The notes under the pieces: generated by a model
Seen by the model: the letters and a program-made list of their open reading frames with translations, nothing else
What the model was told of the DNA's origin: nothing
Databases searched by the model: none
Part shown: piece by piece, positions 44,334 to 51,597 of the stretch
How the letters are laid out: the number at the start of each line of letters is the position of its first letter
How positions within the stretch are numbered: the stretch's first letter is position 1
Translations under genes and position numbers: made by a program
NCBI GenBank assembly: GCA_027307115.1
Contig: DAHUXN010000066.1
Span: 1 to 51,597 of the forward strand
Length of the DNA: 51,597 bases
Direction of reading: 5' to 3'
Source: Acidobacteriota bacterium
GTDB lineage: Bacteria > Acidobacteriota > Terriglobia > Acidiferrales > UBA7541

Positions 44334-45959
44334 ATGAAAAAAGTCGCGAAAATGGCGCGAAAGTCCGAGCAAGACAAGCGGGAACAGCTGCCTCTGGGCA
44401 ACGTGCGCCGGTTTGCTTTGCGGATGAGGGGTGGATCCCCTATGGGTTTCAAATCACCACCAGAAACGCCGGAGCACGAGGAAAACGACGAGGCCGATGT
44501 GCGCGGTCAATCTGATTCGCACGACCGGGACGTCTGGCTCGCACAGGTCGTCGAGTCGTGCGGAGATGCGATTATCGGTGCCACGCTCGACGGAGTGATC
44601 GTCAGCTGGAATCGCAGCGCGGCGCGCATTTTCGGATACACGGAAGAAGAAGCCGTCGGCTGCCCTCTGTCGCTGGTTCTTCCATCGCTTCACGGAAGTG
44701 ACTTGGTGCATTTGATCGAGCACGTGGCGACGGATCGGCGAAGCTCACCCGGCGAAACACTTTGCCTGCGAAAAGATGGAAGGGAAGTCTCGGTGCTCAT
44801 GTCAATCTCGCCGATTCGCAGTCCCGAAGGCAGGATCGCCGGCGTGTCAGCCATTGCTCGCGAAACTCTGGGAGCCGCTGGAGAGGCGGCGGAACTGCGA
44901 CGGGCTAATGAAGAGCTCGCGCGAATCGTCCGCAGCCTGGAACAGCGCACCCGAGAAATGAACCTTGTGCAGCAGTTGAGTACTCTTCTGCAAACGTGTC
45001 TCACTGCGGAAGAAGCGCACCCGGTTCTGGAGCAATCGCTCGCGAAGTTGTTTCCCGCTGGTTCAGGAGCGCTGTTTGAACGCAACAGTTCCGTAAACTT
45101 GCTCGAAGCGAGCATAAAGTGGGGCGAGTCGCGTTTGGCAGAGGCTGTTTTCGAGCCGGAAGAGTGTTGGGCCCTGCGGCGGGGGCACGTGCATCGCGTC
45201 GCTGATCCCTCGACTCCGCTCTTGTGTCCTCACCTCTCTCGTGTTGCGCCAGCGAGTTCGATTTGTGCTCCGTTGGTTGCCTCGGGTGAAACTCTGGGCG
45301 TTCTTAGCGTCCAGGGAAGTTCGTATGAACTCAGTCAGCCAAAGGAAGCGCAGGAACGCATTCTGGCGGCCCGCCAACAGCTAGCTGAAACCGTCGCCGG
45401 ACATATTGCCCTGGCTCTGGCGAATCTGAAGTTGCGTGAAAGCTTGCGGGCGCAATCTATTCGTGACGTAGTCACGGGGTTATTCAATCGCCGCTATTTG
45501 GATGAAACGCTCCCCCGAGAGATCCACCGCGCCAGCCGTGATGAGAGGAACCTGGGGATCATTATGTGTGATCTCGACTCCTTCAAGGCATTTAACGACA
45601 CATACGGACATGCGGCGGGCGATTCGTTGCTGAAGGCGTTCGGCGATCTGGTCGGAAAAGTTGTTCGCGCCGGCGATATCGCGTGCCGCTACGGCGGCGA
45701 TGAATTCGTGTTGATTCTGATGGATGCTTCCCTGGAGACCGCAAAACGCCGCGCGGAGTTGCTCGAGCGGGAATTTAGGAGAATCGTGATCCAGCAGGGA
45801 GACATGTTCCTGAATCCAGGCTCGATGTCTTTGGGCGTGAGCGCCTATCCTGCGCACGGAGATGCAGCTGCGGCATTGCTGCGCGTTGCTGACGAGGCCT
45901 TATACCGCGCGAAAGCCGCAGGCGGGAATCGCGTTGTTCCCGGACAAGACCCAGAATAA
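44334..45959 (+). CDS. PAS-GAF diguanylate cyclase
   Basis: The 541-residue protein makes cyclic di-GMP. The domains are a PAS sensor (about 66-180), a coiled-coil linker (180-212), a GAF domain (213-365) and GGDEF (372-535). The active site is intact: GGDEF at 454-458 in RYGGDEFVLIL, with the inhibitory I-site RAGD (445-448) exactly five residues before it, so product inhibition is expected. No EAL or HD-GYP domain is fused. No membrane segment is seen, so the cue is probably cytosolic. The start is uncertain: ATG 44334 is given; ATG 44442 would remove a basic 36-residue lead. Confidence 0.92.
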   Translation: MKKVAKMARKSEQDKREQLPLGNVRRFALRMRGGSPMGFKSPPETPEHEENDEADVRGQSDSHDRDVWLAQVVESCGDAIIGATLDGVIVSWNRSAARIFGYTEEEAVGCPLSLVLPSLHGSDLVHLIEHVATDRRSSPGETLCLRKDGREVSVLMSISPIRSPEGRIAGVSAIARETLGAAGEAAELRRANEELARIVRSLEQRTREMNLVQQLSTLLQTCLTAEEAHPVLEQSLAKLFPAGSGALFERNSSVNLLEASIKWGESRLAEAVFEPEECWALRRGHVHRVADPSTPLLCPHLSRVAPASSICAPLVASGETLGVLSVQGSSYELSQPKEAQERILAARQQLAETVAGHIALALANLKLRESLRAQSIRDVVTGLFNRRYLDETLPREIHRASRDERNLGIIMCDLDSFKAFNDTYGHAAGDSLLKAFGDLVGKVVRAGDIACRYGGDEFVLILMDASLETAKRRAELLEREFRRIVIQQGDMFLNPGSMSLGVSAYPAHGDAAAALLRVADEALYRAKAAGGNRVVPGQDPE

Positions 45960-45991
45960 TTCTCAACCCATGCAGTGCCGCGATTTCCATC

Positions 45992-46489
45992 TCAAAATCC
46001 GTAAATAACTTTGCCGTCCGTGTCCGCCGTCGGACCATATACAGAAGGCACGCGCGCGCCTAACAGGCGAAGATACACAATTAACTGGCCACGATGATGT
46101 GTGGAATGAGTCAGCCGCCGTGTGAAAATCCACGCGCGGGGGCGAAAAACATCGAAGAAGGCCGCTGTTTCTTGCCACCATCCGTCCGGCTTGCTGCGTA
46201 GAATTTCCAGACGGCGCGCGGCGTCGTTCTTATATTTTCTAATGTAGGCTCGTTTTGTCTTTTCTTCTGGATTGAAATCGCCCACATCGATGCCCAGCAT
46301 CTTGACCATCCAACCGCCTTCGGATTGGATTTGATGCTCGATCTGTTCAAGCACGGTGCGCGATTTGGGCGCTGGCCGAAAATCCATGGACTCATCCGGA
46401 AAGGCGGACCAGATAGTTAGCGTTTTCAGCGTTTCGGTTTCGTAGGTATCGAGAAGGAAGCCATAAGTAGCATTCGTGTCAGACGGCAT
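45992..46489 (-). CDS. DinB-family metal-binding protein
   Basis: This 165-residue DinB/YfiT-type four-helix bundle has the metal triad H52 (EQIEHQIQ), H128 and H132 (LTHSTHHRGQL). It is a second, unrelated copy of the family seen at 20536. The function is unknown; a thiol-dependent transferase is the commonest activity. The ATG at 46489 follows a weak GGGAAAAG; an ATG at 46531 would add 14 residues. Confidence 0.85.
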   Translation of the reverse strand: MPSDTNATYGFLLDTYETETLKTLTIWSAFPDESMDFRPAPKSRTVLEQIEHQIQSEGGWMVKMLGIDVGDFNPEEKTKRAYIRKYKNDAARRLEILRSKPDGWWQETAAFFDVFRPRAWIFTRRLTHSTHHRGQLIVYLRLLGARVPSVYGPTADTDGKVIYGF

Positions 46490-46559
46490 TGCACTTTTCC
46501 CGCCGGCCCCGGTTTCAAACTGGCCCGGCATCTCACAATTCCACAACAGGACAACCCTT

Positions 46560-47417
46560 CTACAATTCGTTCGACAGCGGCGCGCTATTGATTGCCAGTC
46601 CAAGACGCTCGCCACCTGAATACACAACGAAGCGCCTGCCGCGCAGAAACCCGACGAGCGTCATGCCAACTTCGCGCGCGAACTGCACCGCGAGACTGGA
46701 ACAGGCCGAAACTGAAGCCACAAGGGGCAAGCCGGCCGTTGCAGCCTTCTGAATAATCTCGAAGCCGCCGCGTCCGCTGACCATCAGGACGCTTTCGGAA
46801 AGCGGCACGCGGTTCTCGCGCAGCGCCCAGCCAATAATTTTGTCCACCGCGTTGTGACGGCCGATATCCTCGCGCTCGGCAAGAAGTTTTCCGCTCGCGT
46901 CGAACAGGCCAGCCGCGTGAAGACCGCCCGTGCGTCCGAAAATCTGCTGCGCCGAGCGAAGCGCCTCAGGAATCCGGCAAAAGGCTTCAGCATCGACGCG
47001 AAAATGCGGATTCGGTGCACGAATGCCGCGCGCGCGCACTGACTCGATCGACGCTTTGCCGCAAATGCCACAACTCGAAGAAGCAAAAAAATTGCGCTGC
47101 GTGCTTTCGAAATCCAATACGACATCATCCGTCAATTCAACTTGGATGATGTTGCCGCGCTCGGTTGGCTTGCAGTCGCCGGCATGGCCGATCGATACAA
47201 TTTGTTCACGACGCTGGATGATGCCTTCGGTGAACAAAAACCCCGCGGCGAGCTCTGTGTCGTGACCGGGCGTGCGCATGGTAACGCTCAACGGATGCTT
47301 GCCGACGCGAATCTGCAGCGGCTCTTCACCGGCAAGATAATCCTGAACGGCTCGCACGCGACCGTCATTCCATTCCTGAACCAAAGTGACGCCGATGTCG
47401 CGCGGTGAGGATGACAT
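46560..47417 (-). CDS. fdhD: Formate dehydrogenase accessory sulfurtransferase
   Basis: FdhD carries sulfur to the bis-MGD molybdenum cofactor of formate dehydrogenase. The 285-residue product has the two active cysteines C116 and C119 in SSSCGICGKAS and the family segments ELAAGFLFTEGI, DIGRHNAVDK and VSGRGGFEIIQKA. It implies a molybdenum or tungsten formate dehydrogenase elsewhere in the genome; none is in this window. I start at ATG 47417 (MSSSPRDIG); a longer frame to 47477 is not typical of the family. Confidence 0.95.
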   Translation of the reverse strand: MSSSPRDIGVTLVQEWNDGRVRAVQDYLAGEEPLQIRVGKHPLSVTMRTPGHDTELAAGFLFTEGIIQRREQIVSIGHAGDCKPTERGNIIQVELTDDVVLDFESTQRNFFASSSCGICGKASIESVRARGIRAPNPHFRVDAEAFCRIPEALRSAQQIFGRTGGLHAAGLFDASGKLLAEREDIGRHNAVDKIIGWALRENRVPLSESVLMVSGRGGFEIIQKAATAGLPLVASVSACSSLAVQFAREVGMTLVGFLRGRRFVVYSGGERLGLAINSAPLSNEL

Positions 47418-47519
47418 GGGATCGCGGCTCTTTACGCGGTTGCGGCGCGGCGGGAATAGATTCGACCGGGCGCCCAATCTTTTCTATCCCGTTTCCGTTC
47501 CATGGTCAAGCGAACGGAT

Positions 47520-47525
47520 TATAAT
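47520..47525 (+). promoter_or_regulatory. -10 box before the DUF2784 gene
   Basis: TATAAT lies 19 bases before ATG 47545. No matching -35 box is visible, and the gene has no clear ribosome site. Confidence 0.35.
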
Positions 47526-47544
47526 TCGCGACGGGTAAACGCGA

Positions 47545-47919
47545 ATGAAGAGTGGATTTTATCTTGCGATGGCGGATGGAGTGCTCGTCGTGCACCTCGC
47601 ATTCATCGCGTGGGTAATTTTCGGCGCATTCTTCACGCGAGGACGCTCGTGGCTGGCGTGGGTGCATGTGACAACGATTATTTACGGAATCATTGCCGAG
47701 ACGACGCCGTTGGTTTGTCCATTAACGCTGGCGGAAAACTGGTGCGAAGCGCGCGCGGGTGTCTTGCCATATCGCGGGCCTTTCCTGCTGCATTGCCTTG
47801 ACACAACTGTATATCCTCACGTCCCGGTCGCGCTGCTTGTGGCGGTCGCGGTCGCCGTGTGCGTGCTCAACTTGAGTATATATATCCGTCGATTTCTCAA
47901 ACACGCCTCGCTCGGCTAA
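47545..47919 (+). CDS. DUF2784-type small membrane protein
   Basis: The 124-residue protein has three or four membrane helices (LAMADGVLVVHLAFIAWVIF, WLAWVHVTTIIYGIIAE, VPVALLVAVAVAVCVLNL) and the pattern TPLVCPLTLAENW typical of DUF2784. The function is unknown. ATG 47545 has no strong ribosome site; an internal ATG at 47569 is possible. Confidence 0.8.
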   Translation: MKSGFYLAMADGVLVVHLAFIAWVIFGAFFTRGRSWLAWVHVTTIIYGIIAETTPLVCPLTLAENWCEARAGVLPYRGPFLLHCLDTTVYPHVPVALLVAVAVAVCVLNLSIYIRRFLKHASLG

Positions 47920-47950
47920 ACTGGCGCGAGGTACAAATCCGGAGGTGGCG

Positions 47951-48301
47951 ATGGCGGACAGAATCGAAGATTTCGAAAAATTTCGTGCCGAAATGAATGA
48001 GGAGATTCTCGGCTGCGGGCATCTGGGAATGAAGCGATTCTTCGCGCTCGATCATCAGGCGTATGAAGACGGAGCCTTGCCAGGCAAGACGAAGGAATTG
48101 CTCGGGCTGGTGGCGTCGGCAGTGCTGCGCTGCGACGACTGCATCACGTACCACCTGCAGCGATGCGCGGAGGAGGGATGGAAACGCGACGAAGTGATCG
48201 ACGCATTGAATGTGGCGCTGGTCGTGGGAGGGTCAATTACCATTCCGCACGTGCGGCGCGCGTTCGCGAGAATGCGGGAAATTCCCACGCTGAAGGCATG
48301 A
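47951..48301 (+). CDS. AhpD-like carboxymuconolactone-decarboxylase-family protein
   Basis: The 116-residue helical protein belongs to the CMD/AhpD family. The CxxC-like motif RCDDCITYHLQRC matches the redox-active site of AhpD-type alkylhydroperoxidases rather than true CMD, so a peroxide or thiol function is likely. GGAGGTG (47941-47947) sets ATG 47951. It follows the DUF2784 gene by 31 bases and may be cotranscribed. Confidence 0.88.
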   Translation: MADRIEDFEKFRAEMNEEILGCGHLGMKRFFALDHQAYEDGALPGKTKELLGLVASAVLRCDDCITYHLQRCAEEGWKRDEVIDALNVALVVGGSITIPHVRRAFARMREIPTLKA

Positions 48302-48376
48302 GCATTTGCCTCGCCATTCTCATTCCGTTGCCCCGTGAGTCGCAACGCGGGGCAGGCGTCGCGCTTGAAACGAATT

Positions 48377-49567
48377 TCAGTCGAAAGGAATCGGATTTTC
48401 GCTGTCGTCAATGAAGGTGACACCGACCCCCACCCGGTCTTTTTCACGGCCAACATCGCAGTGAACCACTGACGCGCGCAGAACGATCGGGCTCGGATGT
48501 TCCGCAGTGCCGCAGTCGACACGAATGTTCATCTGCGACTGCAGTTGGGGCGCATGCGATAGCCACATGTACCCGCCGCGGAGATTCAATTCCTTCAGAA
48601 CAGCGTATTCTTGAAAAGGCACGCCCTCTTCTGAGTGCCCGCTGACGGTCGCTGAGAAATGCACGGGCCGGCGCTGTCCCACGCGCGATTCGCGGAGCTT
48701 GACTCCTACCTTGCGATCCTCCAATTGAATTCCCATGCCGTCAGTCGCCGCCCAGGTGTTCGGAAATTCCTGACGCGCTGCGTAAAGATATCCGTCGACC
48801 ACGCGGTCGGAGGAATCCGGATCGTGGTGAAACAGGACCAGGTTTTTCGCGCCGCATTCTCGCGCCAGTTTCACGCCTTCGAGCCAACTCGAATGGCCCC
48901 ATCCTTTGCGCGTCGAAGCCAATTGTTCCGGTGAACATTGCGCGTCGTTGATCAAGACGTCGGCACCGGCGGCAAGCTCGCGCAGATTCTTATCCATCTC
49001 CGGAACCCCCGGCTCGTTGTCAGTGGCGTAGACAATCGTGCCAGCCGGTGTTTCCAATCGGTACCCCAGGCATCCCTGGGGATGGTTAAGCCATCGAGCC
49101 GTCACCTTCGTGCCGTTAACGTCGAACTGATTGCCTCCGGAAATTTCGGAGAATTCACGCCCAGCATGCATCAGCGATAAATCAACGGGAAAGTAGGGGC
49201 GCGCGAGCTGTGCTTCGAGGACTTGGCGAAGGCTGTCCCGCCCCAGATATTTGGATTGGAAGCTGTAAAAATGAAAATCATTCTGCGGCAAATAGAATGG
49301 ACGGAAAAAAGGAATGCCTTGGATGTGATCCCAGTGATAATGCGTGACGAAAACGTGGGCTCGCAGCGGTCGGTCGCCTTCAGTACTCGCCCAATGATTG
49401 CCGAGCATGCGCAGGCCGGTGCCGCAATCGAGCACGAATCGCGTGCCGTCCGGCGCGGTCATATCCAGGCAAGGCGTGTTTCCGCCATAGCGCCACATTC
49501 CGCGATCTAGAGTCGGAATAGAGCCGCGTACTCCCCAAAAGACCAGTTTAGCGACATTCCGGTGCAT
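48377..49567 (-). CDS. Metallo-beta-lactamase-fold hydrolase fused to a PilZ-like domain
   Basis: The 396-residue protein has an MBL-fold hydrolase (1-285) with GVRGSIP and YGGNTPCLD near the N terminus, the metal motif THYHWDH (H76, H78, D80, H81), H162, D183 in YATDNEPG and H248 in LFHHDP, as in the phosphodiesterase-like MBL branch. Residues 290-390 look like a PilZ domain: RVGQR (295-299) fits RxxxR, and NLRGGYMWLS (328-337) lies where (D/N)xSxxG should be, but with Arg for Ser. The fusion would let c-di-GMP or a related ligand control the hydrolase; the altered second motif makes binding uncertain. The ATG has no strong ribosome site. Confidence 0.82.
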   Translation of the reverse strand: MHRNVAKLVFWGVRGSIPTLDRGMWRYGGNTPCLDMTAPDGTRFVLDCGTGLRMLGNHWASTEGDRPLRAHVFVTHYHWDHIQGIPFFRPFYLPQNDFHFYSFQSKYLGRDSLRQVLEAQLARPYFPVDLSLMHAGREFSEISGGNQFDVNGTKVTARWLNHPQGCLGYRLETPAGTIVYATDNEPGVPEMDKNLRELAAGADVLINDAQCSPEQLASTRKGWGHSSWLEGVKLARECGAKNLVLFHHDPDSSDRVVDGYLYAARQEFPNTWAATDGMGIQLEDRKVGVKLRESRVGQRRPVHFSATVSGHSEEGVPFQEYAVLKELNLRGGYMWLSHAPQLQSQMNIRVDCGTAEHPSPIVLRASVVHCDVGREKDRVGVGVTFIDDSENPIPFD

Positions 49568-49777
49568 CGAACGGGGTCATCGTCGGACGAAACGGTCCCG
49601 GAAAAACCCCACCCCCAAACACAATGCGAAAAGTTGAGATCAATTTCATCGTAGGGGCGGCCGTGAGTGAAGTCAAATGCTTGTTCGGCACTCGTGTCCT
49701 GCTGGTGAGCTTCCGCCGCTATTGTTGAATCAAACGATTTGATGCCGGGAGGACTACGCCTCGCGGCCCTCTGCGAG

Positions 49778-49783
49778 TAGAAT
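49778..49783 (+). promoter_or_regulatory. -10-like box next to the CDF start
   Basis: TAGAAT ends six bases before ATG 49790; no Shine-Dalgarno sequence is present and the -35 region is poor. A hairpin CTCGC...GCGAG (49760-49777) lies just before it. Confidence 0.3.
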
Positions 49784-49789
49784 CGCGTC

Positions 49790-50734
49790 ATGCATTCGCA
49801 CGGCCATCATCACGCGGAAGCGCACTCGCACGGCCGCCCGGCCGGCTCGAGCGGCGTGCTGGGAGGCGCGATGGCGGCTACGCTCGCGCTTGTGGTGGTT
49901 GAATTCGTCGCGGGCACGATGGGACATTCAATCGCCCTGGTAAGCGATGGTGTGCACAACCTCACCGACCTCCCGACGATCCTCATTTCGTGGATCGCAG
50001 TTCGATTGTCCGAACGGCCGCCCACGGAAGAAAAAACGTACGGATATCATCGCTCGGGAATTCTTGCCGCCTTCGTCAATGCAATTCTGCTGATTCTCGT
50101 AGCCGTTTACATTCTGTTTGAATCGTATGAACGTTTGCGGCGGCCGGTCGAAGTTCGCACCACGCTGATGCTCTGGGTCGCCGTGTTCGCGCTATGCGTC
50201 AATGGCGGAATCACTTTGGGACTGGTTAGCGGGCGAAAAGACCTGAACCTGCGCAGCATCTTGATTCACAATTTTGGCGATGCATTGTCGAACGTCGCGA
50301 TTTTTGCGGGCGGCCTGGCGATTCGTTGGACGGGTTCGCGCTGGGTGGACCCGGCGATTGGAATGGCCATCGGGCTGATGGTCCTGTGGAGCGCCCTTGG
50401 AGTTTTGCGTGAGAGCAGTCATATCCTACTGGAGGGTTTGCCGAGAAATTTAAAACTGGATAGCGTCGCGCAAACGATACTTAGTGTCGACAACGTGAAG
50501 GAAGTCCACGACATACACATTTGGACCATCGGCACGGATCTGCAAGCCATCTCCTGCCATGTGCGGATTCCTGACATGCACATGGAAGAGAGCGAGCGAA
50601 TTTTGAGGGCTATTCGCGAGCGCTTGGCCGAGCACTTCCATATTACGCACACGACGATTCAGTTCGAGCGCGCCGGGCTACCGCACGAGGCAGGCTATTT
50701 CATGCCCGCACCGCTCCGCCCATCGGGCAAATGA
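49790..50734 (+). CDS. Cation diffusion facilitator (zinc-type metal exporter)
   Basis: The 314-residue protein is a CDF antiporter that exports Zn2+ or similar divalent ions in exchange for protons. It has a His-rich N-terminal tail (HSHGHHHAEAHSHG), six membrane helices with the metal-site motifs DGVHNLTD (about 53-60, helix 2) and HNFGDALSN (helix 5), and a cytosolic C-terminal domain with EVHDIHIWTIG typical of the ZitB/CzcD branch. No regulator is beside it. A TAGAAT element just before the ATG may serve a leaderless mRNA. Confidence 0.94.
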   Translation: MHSHGHHHAEAHSHGRPAGSSGVLGGAMAATLALVVVEFVAGTMGHSIALVSDGVHNLTDLPTILISWIAVRLSERPPTEEKTYGYHRSGILAAFVNAILLILVAVYILFESYERLRRPVEVRTTLMLWVAVFALCVNGGITLGLVSGRKDLNLRSILIHNFGDALSNVAIFAGGLAIRWTGSRWVDPAIGMAIGLMVLWSALGVLRESSHILLEGLPRNLKLDSVAQTILSVDNVKEVHDIHIWTIGTDLQAISCHVRIPDMHMEESERILRAIRERLAEHFHITHTTIQFERAGLPHEAGYFMPAPLRPSGK

Positions 50735-50763
50735 CGTTCCTCTTTGCTCGGGGAATATTGCTT

Positions 50764-51597
50764 CTAGAAAGAAAGCTGAAGCTGTGATCCGCGCTCGTCG
50801 TTTAGACGTCGCGTAGCAGCCGTATCCAGGTCGCTGATTGCGATTGACCTGCGTCGTCCGTCCGTCGTGATGTAGACAATGCGATCGCTCTGCCGCGTGA
50901 ATGCCACGGCTTGGATTTGCGTGCCATCATGCAGGACCAGAACAAATTGGCCGACGTCGGGGAGCGGCGGTTGTTCCACCGCTGTCGGCACGGAGGACGG
51001 GGGAGCTTCGGCGGCCGCCTGCTCTGCCGGCGGTTGCGGCTGCTGAACGATGATTACCTGGGGCGGCTGCTGTTCGAGCATCACAACGGGCTCAGAGGCA
51101 AAGAATGAGGAACTTATCGGCGCTGTTGGTGTCAATTGCAACAGGCGCTCGCTGAGCGCAAGCTCTTGTTGCGTAATCGGGTCAATAATAGCGCGGACTG
51201 CAAGATCGTGATTCAGGGCGGCCAGGTTCGAATAGTCAAAACCCAGCCCGGGAACGGGATTCAAGATCCGGCCAAGGTCCGCTTGCAACCCACCGAGTTC
51301 CTCGGGGCTTGCAGAATTGAACAGCGAATTTGACTGTATTGTCTGCGTCGAAGTCGCTGAAGCGCCTCGTTGAATCACAATACGCGGAGCGACCGGGGTT
51401 GCAGTGGATCTTATAACGACGCGGGGCGCGTCCATGACGCGACCAGTGGCGACATGCGCGGATGGTGCGGATATCGACACATTACCAAAACCACGTTGCG
51501 CCCAGGCAGCGCTCGAAATTGCAAGCCCTACGATGGCCAGGACGGCGACCTTTGTAGTTCGAATTGCCGGACTAATAAATGGTTCCTTCCAGAGTGT
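50764..51597 (-). CDS. Exported Pro/Gln-rich protein of unknown function (5' end outside the window)
   Basis: The frame is open from 50764 to the right edge, so the start is missing; 277 residues are visible. Near the edge a signal peptide can be read (KVAVLAIVGLAISSAAWAQ, cleavage before QRGFG), which shows that the true gene starts further right than the GTG at 51480. After the signal comes a Ser/Thr-rich part, a helical segment (LGGLQADLGRILNPVP), a Pro/Gln/Ala linker (around EQQPPQVIIVQQPQPPAEQ) and a C-terminal beta-rich domain (QFVLVLHDGTQIQAVAFTRQSDRIVYITTDGRRRSI cut short here) of SH3-like type. The function is unknown; a periplasmic or envelope role is likely. Confidence 0.65.
   Translation of the reverse strand, partial: TLWKEPFISPAIRTTKVAVLAIVGLAISSAAWAQRGFGNVSISAPSAHVATGRVMDAPRVVIRSTATPVAPRIVIQRGASATSTQTIQSNSLFNSASPEELGGLQADLGRILNPVPGLGFDYSNLAALNHDLAVRAIIDPITQQELALSERLLQLTPTAPISSSFFASEPVVMLEQQPPQVIIVQQPQPPAEQAAAEAPPSSVPTAVEQPPLPDVGQFVLVLHDGTQIQAVAFTRQSDRIVYITTDGRRRSIAISDLDTAATRRLNDERGSQLQLSF

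Overview
The window looks like chromosome of a Gram-negative, GC-rich, free-living bacterium, most likely an acidobacterium (inference). The evidence is a 1187-residue Oar-like TonB-dependent receptor with an N-terminal carboxypeptidase-regulatory domain, a three-subunit Pnt transhydrogenase, a fused gamma-alpha KorA, many exported peptidases and amidohydrolases, and sensory proteins with little pathway clustering. I see no phage, transposase, integrase or CRISPR array. There is one tRNA gene.

Left part (1-17.9 kb). It opens inside pntAA and continues with pntAB and pntB (proton-translocating transhydrogenase), then korA-korB (2-oxoacid:ferredoxin oxidoreductase). A deoxynucleoside kinase and a small unknown gene follow, divergent and both apparently leaderless. 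Next come a double M42 peptidase whose first module has lost its active site, a DmpA-type aminopeptidase, an ABC exporter pair, an orphan membrane histidine kinase, and an operon glgC-methyltransferase-eno.

Middle (18-35 kb). rpsU and a zinc-ribbon protein are followed by a Tat-exported HisC-like aminotransferase, a DinB protein with a good promoter placed for a leaderless mRNA, and sucA without sucB. Then come an outer-membrane-like protein, an exported amidohydrolase, a cytosolic aminotransferase, a three-gene unit (membrane-anchored unknown plus ABC transporter, the ATPase apparently starting at CTG), the large TonB receptor, a quinone-reductase-like oxidoreductase and a tRNA with anticodon CAU that looks like the lysidine-type tRNA-Ile.

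Right part (35.5-51.6 kb). Five co-directional genes (MFS carrier, creatininase-like amidohydrolase, SDR dehydrogenase, aspartoacylase-like deacylase, M20 peptidase) look like an uncharacterised amide or acyl-amino-acid catabolic unit. A signalling stretch follows: a NarL-type regulator with a clear promoter and an inverted repeat on its -35 box, a sigma-54 activator without receiver domain, an overlapping unknown helical protein, and a PAS-GAF-GGDEF diguanylate cyclase. The rest holds a second DinB protein, FdhD, DUF2784 and AhpD-like proteins, a metallo-beta-lactamase-fold protein fused to a PilZ-like domain, a CDF metal exporter, and an exported Pro/Gln-rich protein whose 5' end runs off the window.

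Taken together, the window links central carbon and redox metabolism (Pnt, Kor, SucA, enolase, GlgC) with peptide and amide scavenging and with c-di-GMP signalling. Most assignments rest on motifs read by eye; no similarity search was run.
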